Of a stretch of 64,000 nt of DNA, positions 50,489-60,992 are shown one piece after another. The translations under genes and the position numbers were made by a program. The stretch's first letter is position 1. Each line of letters opens with the position of its first letter. The notes below the pieces were generated by a model. That model searched no databases. It had not been told where the DNA came from and saw nothing but the letters and a program-made list of their open reading frames with translations. Source of the stretch: Colius striatus (lineage: Eukaryota > Chordata > Aves > Coliiformes > Coliidae); the NCBI RefSeq assembly GCF_028858725.1, contig NC_084790.1:4346001-4410000 (forward strand), read 5' to 3'.

Positions 50489-50834
50489 TGGGATGGGGTG
50501 TTTTAGAGAAAGGGGATGGGTTTTGCTTAGCTCGGTCCCCAGGAGCCAGGCTGTGAGTGTGGGGAGAGGCCAGGGGGGTGTAGGGTGTGGGAAGCAGGAG
50601 GGGGAGCAGAGGAGTGTGGAGAAGAGCTGGGTGAAGGTGTGTGTGAGGTGCAGTAGAGAGGCTGTGTGCATGTGGTGTGGTGGGTTCTGTGCTGGAGTGC
50701 TTTGGGGCTGCCCCAGAGCAGCGTGTCCCTTTGTGCAGCAGGATGCAGTTGCTGAGGCACAGAGAGGTGCCAGATGGAGCAAGGCCAGGATGTTCCTGTT
50801 GTTGAAGTCCCTGGTTCAACTCCAGGTGCCCTCT
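50489..50834 (+). pseudogene. Decayed tRNA-Cys unit: leader plus tRNA 3' half
   Basis: 50489-50806 repeats the leader of the tRNA at 44563 with its middle removed. It is joined at 50807 to the tRNA 3' half: GTCCCTGGTTCAACTCCAGG, then a changed acceptor strand. The B box is intact, but the acceptor, D and anticodon arms are absent. Confidence 0.85.
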
Positions 50835-50869
50835 CTTTTCTCCTCCCTCTTCAGAATTCCCTTTTCATG

Positions 50870-51140
50870 TCAACACAGAATCTGAATGGTTGGAGAGGAC
50901 CTTGAATGATCACCCAGTGCAACTCCCTGCCAGAGCAGGACCACCAAGAGTAGGTCACACAGGAACTCATCCAGGTGGGTTTGAATGTCTCCAGAGAAGG
51001 AGACAACACAGCCCATCTGGGCAGCCCCTGCCAGTGCTCCCTCACCTGAAGAGGGAAGGACTTTTCCTTTGTGTTTCTTTGGCACGTCTTGTGTTCCAGC
51101 TTGTACCCATGGGCCCTTGTGCTATCATTGGGCATGACTG
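50870..51140 (-). mobile_element. CR1 LINE, 3' fragment following the decayed tRNA
   Basis: Antisense CR1 3' sequence ('caacacagaatctgaatgg' on plus) in the same position relative to the tRNA relic as in intact units, so the relic was once a full tRNA-CR1 unit. Confidence 0.82.
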
Positions 51141-51180
51141 AGAGCAGCCTGGCTCTCCCAGAAGGAATGTGCATTGCTCA

Positions 51181-51195
51181 GAATAGCTCAGTGGT
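51181..51195 (+). pseudogene. tRNA-Cys 5' fragment, eroded
   Basis: ATAGCTCAGTGGT joined to 'ttttgccagggctgag', the same join as in the 19-base fragments but with the acceptor bases lost. It lies before the leader of the tRNA at 51443. Confidence 0.75.
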
Positions 51196-51442
51196 TTTTG
51201 CCAGGGCTGAGTTCAGTCTGTGAGAGTTTTCCCTGTGTTGTGATGGCCAATGCACATGCAGAGGCAGCAGCTGTGTGTGTGAGCAGCAGTGTCCCTGGTG
51301 TAGTTGTTGTGTGAGTCAGGGTGATTAAGGAGGCAGCAGAGTGTGTAATTTAGTTTGTATGACCCAGGCCAAGGTGGCAGTGTACATAAAAGCTGAGGTG
51401 TGGCCAAAGGTTTCAGCTGGTGGCTGTGGCAGTGTTGGCCAA

Positions 51443-51514
51443 GGGGGTATAGCTCAGTGGTAGAGCATTTGACTGCAGATCAAGAGGTCCCTGGTTCAAC
51501 TCCAGGTGCCCCCT
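51443..51514 (+). tRNA. tRNA-Cys(GCA), type B
   Basis: Full cloverleaf with leader 'ggcagtgttggccaa'. TTTTT follows directly. Confidence 0.97.
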
Positions 51515-51547
51515 CTTTTTCTCCCCCTTCTTCTCACCTCCCTTTTC

Positions 51548-52150
51548 ACAGCATCACAGAATCTCAAGGGTTGAGATCAACCTCCAGAGATCATCCAGTC
51601 CAATCCTCTGCCAGAGCAGGACCATCTAGAGTAGGGCACACAGGATTTGGAATGTCCCCAGAGAAGGAGACTCCACAACCCATCTGGGCAGGCTCTTCCA
51701 CTTTCTCCCTCTTGTGCACAGAGAAGAACTTTTCCCATATGTTTCTTTAGAACCTGGTTTGTTCCAGCTTGTACCTGTTGCCCCTTGTCGTGTCATTGGC
51801 CATCATTGACAACAGCCTGGCTCCAGCCTCCTGACACCCAGCCTTTATGTATTTCTAAACATTCTGAGATCACCCCTCAGTCTTCAGACATTGGCTCTCC
51901 TGCAGCCCTCAGGCACCTCTCCTGTTCTCCAGGACTTGCTGAAGGTGATGGAGAGTGGTTTAGCAATGGCTTCCACCAGCTCCCTCAGCACCTGCTGGTG
52001 CATCCCATGGGGGCCCATGGATTGATGTACAGCCAGACTGCTGAGCTGATCCTGAAGCCAGTCATCACCAACCAAACACAACTCCTCCTTTACCCTGACT
52101 TCCCCTGGAGTCTGGAGCTCCTGAGCTCTCCCAGATTGAAGATACAGAGC
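51548..52150 (-). mobile_element. CR1 LINE, S-type deleted copy
   Basis: The 3' part joins the pre-RT part at about 51893 ('cagacattggctctcctgc'), skipping the RT core. The same join recurs at 57067 and 60176, so it was copied rather than formed three times. Confidence 0.85.
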
Positions 52151-52469
52151 TCTTCTTGGGTTTCTGAGCTTGTGCTGTGCCTGAACGTTGGGTTCTGGCT
52201 TCAGCATTAAAGGTGTTGAGGGCCAAACAAGTAGGAAACTGCAGGGGTTGTGCAGTCAAAGAGTGCTCACTGTGAATGTGCCCTTCTGTCAGCTGATTCT
52301 CTGTAGTAGTCATATTTATGATAATTGATGACATTTAGGTCCCTGTACATCCCTTGTCAAGCCCTGAAGTTGACAGGGCCTGTCAAGTAATGGAATCTAG
52401 TCAGTGGCTATAAACCTTGTCTGTCTTAGGTAAATGTTTCTAAAGGCTCCCTGTGAGGGTGCTGAGCCA

Positions 52470-52541
52470 GGGAGTATAGCTCAGTGGTAGAGCATTTGAC
52501 TGCAGATCAAGAGGTCCCTGGTTCAACTCCAGGTGCCCCCT
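52470..52541 (+). tRNA. tRNA-Cys(GCA), type B with acceptor mismatch
   Basis: Linear position 4 is A instead of G (52473), giving an A-C mismatch in the acceptor stem opposite C68. All else, including both internal promoter boxes and anticodon GCA, is intact. It may be less active or a pseudogene. Leader 'gagggtgctgagcca'. Confidence 0.9.
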
Positions 52542-52571
52542 CTTTTCTCTCCCATCTTCTGACCTCCCTTT

Positions 52572-54190
52572 TCACAGCATCACAGAATCTCAAGGGTTGG
52601 GAGCAATCTCGAGTCCAATCCTCTGCCAGAGCAGGACCATCTAGAGTAGGGCACACAGGAACTCATCCAGGTGAGTCTAAATGTCTCCAGGGAAGGAGAC
52701 TCCACAGCCCATCTGGGACCCTTCCAGTGCTCCCTCACCTCAACAGGGAAGAAATTCTTCCTTGTATTTCTTTAGAACCTCTTGTGTTGAAGCTTGTCCC
52801 CATTGCCCCTTGTCCTATCATTGGCCATCACTGAGAACAGCCTGGCTCCAGCCTCCTGACACCCAGCCTTAAGTAGTTGTGAACATTAATGAGATCAGCA
52901 TTCAGGCTCCTCTTCCCTAAGCTAAAGAGCCCCAGCTCCCTCAGCCTTTCATCACAAGGGAGATGCTCCACTCCCTTCATCTCTGTGGCCCTGCACTGAC
53001 ATCTCTCCAGCAGCTCCCTGTCCTTGTGGAACTGAAGGGCCCAGCACTGGACACAGTATTCTAGATGTGGCCTCATGAGGGCAGAGTAGTGGGGGAGCAG
53101 AACCTCTCTCCACCCAGTGCCCACAGCCCTCCTAATCCAGGCCAGGATGCCACTGGCCTTCTTGGCCATGAGGGCATGTTGCTGGCTCATGCTCATCCTG
53201 CTGCCCACCAGCACCCCCAGCTCCCTTTCCCCTACACTACTCTCTAACAGTTCATTCCCCAGCCTGTGCTGCTACATGGGGTTGTTCTTTCCCAGATGCC
53301 AGACTCTACACTTGTCCTTGTTGAGTTTCATTAGATTTCTGCCTGCCCAACCCTCCAGCCTGTCCAGGGCTGGTTGAATGGCAGCACAGCCTTCTGGGGT
53401 GTCAGCCACCTCCCTAAGTTTAGTATCCTCAGCAAACTTGCTGACAGTGCCTCTTCCCTCAGCAAGGCCATTAATGAATAGATTGAACAGTACCAGTCCC
53501 AGCACTGACCCCTGAGGGACTCCACTAGACACAGGCCTCCAACTAGACCCTGCCCCACTGATCACAACTCTCTGCCTTCTTTCCTCCAGCCAGTTAACAA
53601 TCCACCTCACCACCTGATCATCCAGCCCCCAGTCTCTCAGTTTTGCTGCCAGGATGCTGTGGGAGATGGTGTCAAATGCTTGACTGAAATGCAGATAAAC
53701 CACATCCACTGCACTGCCACCATCTCTCCAGCTGGTTACAGCTTCACAACAGGCTGTCTGGTTACTCAAACGTGACTACTCCTTGTTGAAGCCATGTTGA
53801 CTGCTGCCAATGACCCTCTTGTCCTTTAAATGCCTGGAGACAGCTCCCAGGGTGAGTTGCTCCATCAGCTTTCCAGGGATGGAGGTGAGGCTGACCACTC
53901 TGTAGTTACCCAGCTCCCCCTCCTTGGCCTTTTTGAGGACTGCAGTGACATTTGCTCTCCTGCAGCCCTCAGGCACCTCTCGTGTTCTCCAGGACTTGCT
54001 GAAGGTGATGGAGAGTGGTTTAGCAATGGCTTCCACCAGCTCCCTCAGCACCTGCTGGTGCATCCCATGGGGGCCCATGGATTGATGTACAGCCAGACTG
54101 CTGAGCTGATCCTGAAGCCAGTCCTCACCAACCAAACACAACTCCTCCCTTAACCTGACTTCTCCTGGAGTCTGGGGTCCCTGAGCTCTC
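52572..54190 (-). mobile_element. CR1 LINE, long copy X1 with RT domain
   Basis: Antisense. On minus, from about 54190: SSLAVHQSMGPHGMHQQVLR, then KEGELGNYRVVSLTSIPGK, SSQHGFNKE and a TAG stop, then [37 protein letters not shown] and [11 protein letters not shown]. The fingers/palm order is that of CR1 ORF2. The catalytic box is AED where CR1 normally has ADD, so reverse transcriptase activity should be lost even without the stop. Confidence 0.92.
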
Positions 54191-54394
54191 CCAGAGAAAA
54201 GGTGCAGAGCTCTGTCTGCGTTTGGAAGCTTGTGTTGTGCAGTGCCCCATGGACTCTGGGCTTCAGCCTTCAAAGTGTTGAGGCCTTGAGAAGGAGGAAG
54301 CTGTAGGGGTTGTGCAGTGTCTGAGACAGTCCTGTAAAGAGTTGTGTGTGCTTGAGAAATGTTTTTAAAGGCTCCCTGTGAGGGTGCTGAGCCA

Positions 54395-54413
54395 GGGGGT
54401 ATAGCTCAGTGGT
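54395..54413 (+). pseudogene. tRNA-Cys 5' fragment, 19 bases
   Basis: Same fragment and same join as at 45443-45461, with the same leader. Confidence 0.9.
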
Positions 54414-54661
54414 CTTTTGGTAGGGCTGAGGTCAGTCTGTGAGAGTTTTCCCTGTGTTGTGGTGGCCAATGCACATGCCCAGGCAGCAGCTGTGTGTGTG
54501 AGCAGCAGTGTCCCTGGTGTAGCTGTTGTGTGAGTCAGGGTGACTAAAGAGGCAACAGAATGTGTAATTTAGTTTGTGTGACCCAGGCCAAGGTGGCAGT
54601 GTACATAAAAGCTGAGGTGTGGCCAAAGGTTTGAGTTGGTGTCTTTGGGAGCTTTGCCCAA

Positions 54662-54733
54662 GGGGGTATAGCTCAGTGGTAGAGCATTTGACTGCAGATC
54701 AAGAGGTCCCTGGTTCAACTCCAGGTGCCCCCT
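54662..54733 (+). tRNA. tRNA-Cys(GCA), type B
   Basis: Full cloverleaf. The leader ends 'ttgggagctttgcccaa', a variant shared only with the copy at 63093. CTCTTTTC follows. Confidence 0.97.
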
Positions 54734-54764
54734 CTTTTCTCCCCCTTCTTCTCACCTCCCTTTT

Positions 54765-56290
54765 CACAGCATCACAGAATCTCAAGGGTTGAGATCAACC
54801 TCTAGAGATCATCCAGTCCAATCCCCTGCCAGAGCAGGACCATCTAGAGTAGGGCACACAGGAACTCATCCAGGTGAGTCTAAATGTCTCCAGAGAAGGA
54901 GACTCCACAGCCCATCTGGGACCCTTCCAGTGATCCATCACCTCAACAGGGAAGAAATTCTTTCTTGTATTTCTTTGGAACCTCCTGTGTTCCAGCTTGT
55001 CCCCATTGGCCCTTGTCCTATCATTGGCCATCACTGAGAACAGCCTGGCTCCAGCCTCCTGACACCCAGCCTTAAGTAGCTGTTAACATTAATGAGATCA
55101 GCATTCAGGCTCCTCTTCCCTAAGCTAAAGAGCCCCAGCTCCCTCAGCCTTTCATCACAAGGGAGATGCTCCACTCCCTTCATCTCTGTGGCCCTGCACT
55201 GACCTCTCTCCAGTAGCTCCCTGTCCTTGTGGAACTGAAGGGCCCAGCACTGGACACAGTATTCTAGATGTGGCCTCATGAGGGCAGAGTAGAGGGGGAA
55301 GAGAACCTCTCTCCACCCAGTGCCCACAGCCCTTCTAATCCAGGCCAGGATGCCATTGGCCTTCTTGGCCATGAGGGCATGTTGCTGGCTCATGCTCATC
55401 CTGCTGCCCACCAGCACCCCCAGCTCCCTTTCCCCTACACTACTCTCTAACAGTTCATTCCCCAGCCTGTGCTGCTACATGGGGTTGTTCTTTCCCAGAT
55501 GCCAGACTCTACACTTGTCCTTGTTGAGTTTCATTAGATTTCTGCCTGCCCAACCCTCCAGCCTGTCCAGGGCTGGTTGAATGGCAGCACAGCCTCTGGG
55601 GTGTCAGCCACCTCCCTAAGTTTAGTATCCTCAGCAAGCTTGCTGACAGTGCCTCTTCCCTCAGCAAGGCCATTAATGAATAGACTGAACAGTACCAGTC
55701 CCAGCACTGACCCCTGAGGGACTCCACTAGACACAGGCCTCCAACTAGACCCTGCCCCACTGATCACAACTCTCTGCCTTCTTTCCTCCAGCCAGTTAAC
55801 AATCCACCTCACCACCTGATCATCCAGCCCCCAGTCTCTCAGTTTTGCTGCCAGGATGCTGTGGGAGATGGTGTCAAATGCTTGACTGAAATGCAGATAA
55901 ACCACATCCACTGCACTGCCACCATCTCTCCAGCTGGTTACAGCTTCACAACAGGCTGTCTGGTTACTCAAACGTGACTACTCCTTGTTGAAGCCATGTT
56001 GACTGCTGCCAATGACCCTCTTGTCCTTTAAATGCCTGGAGACAGCTCCCAGGGTGAGTTGCTCCATCAGCTTTCCAGGGATGGAGGTGAGGCTGACCAC
56101 TCTGTAGTTACCCAGCTCCCCCTCTTTGCCCTTTTTGAGGACTGCAGTGACGTTTGCTCTCCTGCAGCCCTCAGGCACCTCAAACCATGGATTGATGTAC
56201 AGCCAGACTGCTGAGCTGATCCTGAAGCCAGTCCTCACCAACCAAACACAACTCCTCCTTTAACCTGACTTCCCCTGGAGTCTGGGGCCC
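54765..56290 (-). mobile_element. CR1 LINE, long copy Y1 with RT domain
   Basis: As copy X1, with the same stop after SSQHGFNKE and the same AED box. About 120 bases are missing at 56181, fusing VPEG to the NPWF side, and one base is lost near 55592. Both changes recur in Y2. Confidence 0.92.
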
Positions 56291-56622
56291 CTGAGCTCTC
56301 CCAGAGAAAAGGTGCAGAGCTCTGTCTGCGTTTGGAAGCTTGTGCTGTGCAGTGCCCCTTGGACTCTGGGCTTCAGCATTATAGTTGTTGGGGCCCTGAC
56401 TAGTAGGGAAGTGCGGGGCCTGTGCAGTGTCTGAGAAAGTCCTGTCTCTCTGTGGGTTCTGCTTGGGGTTGATGATTCTCTGGCATATTTTCTGCACAGC
56501 CTGTGTCAGGCCCTTGCAGGTGCACGTGGGGCTGTGAAGTTAAAGGATGTAATCAGTGGATGTAACGAGTTGCCTGTACTAGAGAAAAGTTTCTAAAGGC
56601 TCCCTGTGAGGGTGCTGAGCCA

Positions 56623-56694
56623 GGGGGTATAGCTCAGTGGTAGAGCATTTGACTGCAGATCAAGAGGTCCCTGGTTCAACTCCAGGTGCCCCCT
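56623..56694 (+). tRNA. tRNA-Cys(GCA), type B
   Basis: Full cloverleaf with leader 'gagggtgctgagcca'. CTCTTTTC follows. Confidence 0.97.
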
Positions 56695-56725
56695 CTTTTC
56701 TCCCCCTTCTTCTCACCTCCCTTTT

Positions 56726-57310
56726 CACAGTATCACAGAATCTCAAGGGTTGAGATCAACCTCCAGAGATCATCCAGTCCAATCCTCTGCCAGAGCAGGA
56801 CCATCTAGAGTAGGGCACACAGGATTTGGAATGTCCCCAGAGAAGGAGACTCCACAACCCATCTGGGCAGGCTCTTCCACTTTCTCCCTCTTGTGCACAG
56901 AGAAGAACTTTTCCCATATGTTTCTTTAGAACCTGGTTTGTTCCAGCTTGTACCTGTTGCCCCTTGTCGTGTCATTGGCCATCACTGAGAGCAGCCTGGC
57001 TCCAGCCTCCTGACACCCAGCCTTTATGTATTTCTAAACATTCTGAGATCACCCCTCAGTCTTCAGACATTTGCTCTCCTGCAGCCCTCAGGCACCTCTC
57101 CTGTTCTCCAGGACTTGGTGAAGGTGATGGAGAGTGGTTTAGCAATGGCTTCCACCAGCTCCCTCAGCACCTGCTGGTGCATCCCATGGGGGCCCATGGA
57201 TTGATGTACAGCCAGACTGCTGAGCTGATCCTGAAGCCAGTCCTCACCAACCAAACACAACTCCTCCTTTACCCTGACTTCCCCTGGCACTTGGGGTCCC
57301 TGAGCTCTCC
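56726..57310 (-). mobile_element. CR1 LINE, S-type deleted copy Z1
   Basis: Same RT-core deletion join as the copy at 51548-52150. It shares 'ggatttggaatgtcc' near its left end, a small deletion not found in X and Y copies. Confidence 0.88.
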
Positions 57311-57513
57311 CAGAGAAAAGGTGCAGAGCTCTGTCTGCATTTGGAAGCTTGTGCTGTGCAGTGCCCCTTGGACTCTGGGCTTCAGCATGCAGGGTGTTGA
57401 GGCCTTGAGAAGGAGGAAGCTGTAGGGGTTGTGCAGTGTCTGAGACAGTCCTGTAAAGAGTTGTGTGTGCTTGAGAAATGTTTTTAAAGGCTCCCTGTGA
57501 GGGTGCTGAGCCA

Positions 57514-57532
57514 GGGGGTATAGCTCAGTGGT
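57514..57532 (+). pseudogene. tRNA-Cys 5' fragment, 19 bases
   Basis: Same fragment, leader and join as at 45443. Confidence 0.9.
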
Positions 57533-57780
57533 CTTTTGGTAGGGCTGAGGTCAGTCTGTGAGAGTTTTCCCTGTGTTGTGGTGGCCAATGCACATGCCCA
57601 GGCAGCAGCTGTGTGTGTGAGCAGCAGTGTCCCTGGTGTAGCTGTTGTGTGAGTCAGGGTGACTAAAGAGGCAACAGAATGTGTAATTTAGTTTGTGTGA
57701 CCCAGGCCAAGGTGGCAGTGTACATAAAAGCTGAGGTGTGGCCAAAGGTTTGAGCTGGACACTGTGGCAGTGTTGGCCAA

Positions 57781-57852
57781 GGGGGTATAGCTCAGTGGTA
57801 GAGCATTTGACTGCAGATCAAGAGGTCCCTGGTTCAACTCCAGGTGCCCCCT
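57781..57852 (+). tRNA. tRNA-Cys(GCA), type B
   Basis: Full cloverleaf with leader 'ggcagtgttggccaa'. CTCTTTTG follows. Confidence 0.97.
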
Positions 57853-57883
57853 CTTTTGTCCCCCTTCTTCTCACCTCCCTTTT

Positions 57884-59400
57884 CACAGCATCACAGAATC
57901 TCAAGGGTTGAGATCAACCTCTAGAGATCATCCAGTCCAATCCCCTGCCAGAGCAGGACCATCTAGAGTAGGGCACACAGGAACTCATCCAGGTGAGTCT
58001 AAATGTCTCGAGAGGAGACTCCACAGCCCATCTGGGACCCTTCCAGTGATCCATCACCTCAACAGGGAAGAAATTCTTTCTTGTATTTCTTTGGAACCTC
58101 CTGTGTTCCAGCTTGTCCCCATTGGCCCTTGTCCTATCATTGGCCATCACTGAGAACAGCCTGGCTCCAGCCTCCTGACACCCAGCCTTAAGTAGTTGTG
58201 AACATTAATGAGATCACCCTTCAGTTTCCTCTTCCCTAAGCTAAAGAGCCCCAGCTCCCTCAGCCTTTCATCACAAGGGAGATGCTCCACTCCCTTCATC
58301 TCTGTGGCCCTGCACTGACCAGTAGCTCCCTGTCCTTGTGGAACTGAAGGGCCCAGCACTGGACACAGTATTCTAGATGTGGCCTCATGAGGGCAGAGTA
58401 GTGGGGGAGGAGAACCTCTCTCCACCCAGTGCCCACAGCCCTTCTAATCCAGGCCAGGATGCCATTGGCCTTCTTGGCCATGAGGGCATGTTGCTGGCTC
58501 ATGCTCATCCTGCTGCCCACCAGCACCCCCAGCTCCCTTTCCCCTACACTACTCTCTAACAGTTCATTCCCCAGCCTGTGCTGCTACATGGGGTTGTTCT
58601 TTCCCAGATGCCAGACTCTACACTTGCCCTTGTTGAGTTTCATTAGATTTCTCCCTGCCCAACCCTCCAGCCTGTCCAGGGCTGGTTGAATGGCAGCACA
58701 GCCTCTGGGGTGTCAGCCACCTCCCTAAGTTTAGTATCCTCAGCAAGCTTGCTGACAGTGCCTCTTCCCTCAGCAAGGCCATTAATGAATAGACTGAACA
58801 GTACCAGTCCCAGCACTGACCCCTGAGGGACTCCACTAGACACAGGCCTCCAACTAGACCCTGGCCCACTGATCACAACTCTCTGCCTTCTTTCCTCCAG
58901 CCAGTTAACAATCCACCTCACCACCTGATCATCCAGCCCCCAGTCTCTCAGTTTTGCTGCCAGGATGCTGTGGGAGATGGTGTCAAATGCTTGACTGAAA
59001 TGCAGATAAACCACATCCACTGCACTGCCACCATCTCTCCAGCTGGTTACAGCTTCACAACAGGCTGTCTGGTTACTCAAACGTGACTACTCCTTGTTGA
59101 AGCCATGTTGACTGCTGCCAATGACCCTCTTGTCCTTTAAATGCCTGGAGACAGCTCCCAGGGTGAGTTGCTCCATCAGCTTTCCAGGGATGGAGGTGAG
59201 GCTGACCACTCTGTAGTTACCCAGCTCCCCCTCTTTGCCCTTTTTGAGGACTGCAGTGACGTTTGCTCTCCTGCAGCCCTCAGGCACCTCAAACCATGGA
59301 TTGATGTACAGCCAGACTGCTGAGCTGATCCTGAAGCCAGTCCTCACCAACCAAACACAACTCCTCCTTTAACCTGACTTCCCCTGGAGTCTGGGGCCCC
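57884..59400 (-). mobile_element. CR1 LINE, long copy Y2 with RT domain
   Basis: Same stop, AED box and 120-base loss as Y1. It differs by short deletions near 58008-58015 and 58319, the latter changing the frame around [12 protein letters not shown]. Confidence 0.92.
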
Positions 59401-59731
59401 TGAGCTCTCCCAGAGAAAAGGTGCAGAGCTCTGTCTGCGTTTGGAAGCTTGTGCTGTGCAGTGCCCCTTGGACTCTGGGCTTCAGCATTATAGTTGTTGG
59501 GGCCCTGACTAGTAGGGAAGTGCGGGGCCTGTGCAGTGTCTGAGAAAGTCCTGTCTCTCTGTGGGTACTGCTTGGGGTTGATGATTCTCTGGCATATTTT
59601 CTGCACAGCCTGTGTCAGGCCCTTGCAGGTGCACGTGGGGCTGTGAAGTTAAAGGATGTAATCAGTGGATGTAACGAGTTGCCTGTACTAGAGAAAAGTT
59701 TCTAAAGGCTCCCTGTGAGGGTGCTGAGCCA

Positions 59732-59803
59732 GGGGGTATAGCTCAGTGGTAGAGCATTTGACTGCAGATCAAGAGGTCCCTGGTTCAACTCCAGGTGCCC
59801 CCT
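59732..59803 (+). tRNA. tRNA-Cys(GCA), type B
   Basis: Full cloverleaf, exactly 3109 bases after the copy at 56623 with the same flanks. Confidence 0.97.
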
Positions 59804-59834
59804 CTTTTCTCCCCCTTCTTCTCACCTCCCTTTT

Positions 59835-60410
59835 CACAGTATCACAGAATCTCAAGGGTTGAGATCAACCTCCAGAGATCATCCAGTCCAATCCTCTGCC
59901 AGAGCAGGACCATCTAGAGTAGGGCACACAGGATTTGGAATGTCCCCAGAGAAGGAGACTCCACAACCCATCTGGGCAGGCTCTTCCACTTTCTCCCTCT
60001 TGTGCACAGAGAAGAACTTTTCCCATATGTTTCTTTAGAACCTGGTTTGTTCCAGCTTGTACCTGTTGCCCCTTGTCGTGTCATTGGCCATCACTGAGAG
60101 CAGCCTGGCTCCAGCCTCCTGACACCCAGCCTTTATGTATTTCTAAACATTCTGAGATCACCCCTCAGTCTTCAGACATTTGCTCTCCTGCAGCCCTCAG
60201 GCACCTCTCCTGTTCTCCAGGACTTGGTGAAGGTGATGGAGAGTGGTTTAGCAATGGCTTCCACCAGCTCCCTCAGCACCTGCTGGTGCATCCCATGGGG
60301 GCCCATGGATTGATGTACAGCCAGACTGCTGAGCTGATCCTGAAGCCAGTCCTCACCAACCAAACACAACTCCTCCTTTACCCTGACTTCCCCTGGCACT
60401 TGGGGTCCCT
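59835..60410 (-). mobile_element. CR1 LINE, S-type deleted copy Z2
   Basis: It matches Z1 at offset 3109, including the RT-core join; the longest translated stretch (199 codons on plus) is identical in both. Confidence 0.88.
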
Positions 60411-60622
60411 GAGCTCTCCCAGAGAAAAGGTGCAGAGCTCTGTCTGCATTTGGAAGCTTGTGCTGTGCAGTGCCCCTTGGACTCTGGGCTTCAGCATGCA
60501 GGGTGTTGAGGCCTTGAGAAGGAGGAAGCTGTAGGGGTTGTGCAGTGTCTGAGACAGTCCTGTAAAGAGTTGTGTGTGCTTGAGAAATGTTTTTAAAGGC
60601 TCCCTGTGAGGGTGCTGAGCCA

Positions 60623-60641
60623 GGGGGTATAGCTCAGTGGT
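60623..60641 (+). pseudogene. tRNA-Cys 5' fragment, 19 bases
   Basis: Same fragment, leader and join as at 45443; offset 3109 from the one at 57514. Confidence 0.9.
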
Positions 60642-60889
60642 CTTTTGGTAGGGCTGAGGTCAGTCTGTGAGAGTTTTCCCTGTGTTGTGGTGGCCAATGC
60701 ACATGCCCAGGCAGCAGCTGTGTGTGTGAGCAGCAGTGTCCCTGGTGTAGCTGTTGTGTGAGTCAGGGTGACTAAAGAGGCAACAGAATGTGTAATTTAG
60801 TTTGTGTGACCCAGGCCAAGGTGGCAGTGTACATAAAAGCTGAGGTGTGGCCAAAGGTTTGAGCTGGACACTGTGGCAGTGTTGGCCAA

Positions 60890-60961
60890 GGGGGTATAGC
60901 TCAGTGGTAGAGCATTTGACTGCAGATCAAGAGGTCCCTGGTTCAACTCCAGGTGCCCCCT
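60890..60961 (+). tRNA. tRNA-Cys(GCA), type B
   Basis: Full cloverleaf with leader 'ggcagtgttggccaa'; offset 3109 from the copy at 57781. Confidence 0.97.
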
Positions 60962-60992
60962 CTTTTGTCCCCCTTCTTCTCACCTCCCTTTT

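Noticed and set aside
51647-52210. Long plus-strand frames in the array (187-199 codons, repeated at 56826 and 59935)
   Set aside because: These are antisense readings of CR1. The real coding direction of the element is minus, and repetition of the frame is due to segment duplication.
53272-53769. RT-bearing frame as a host gene
   Set aside because: It is CR1 ORF2 with an altered catalytic box and a stop just upstream, present in every copy of the unit.
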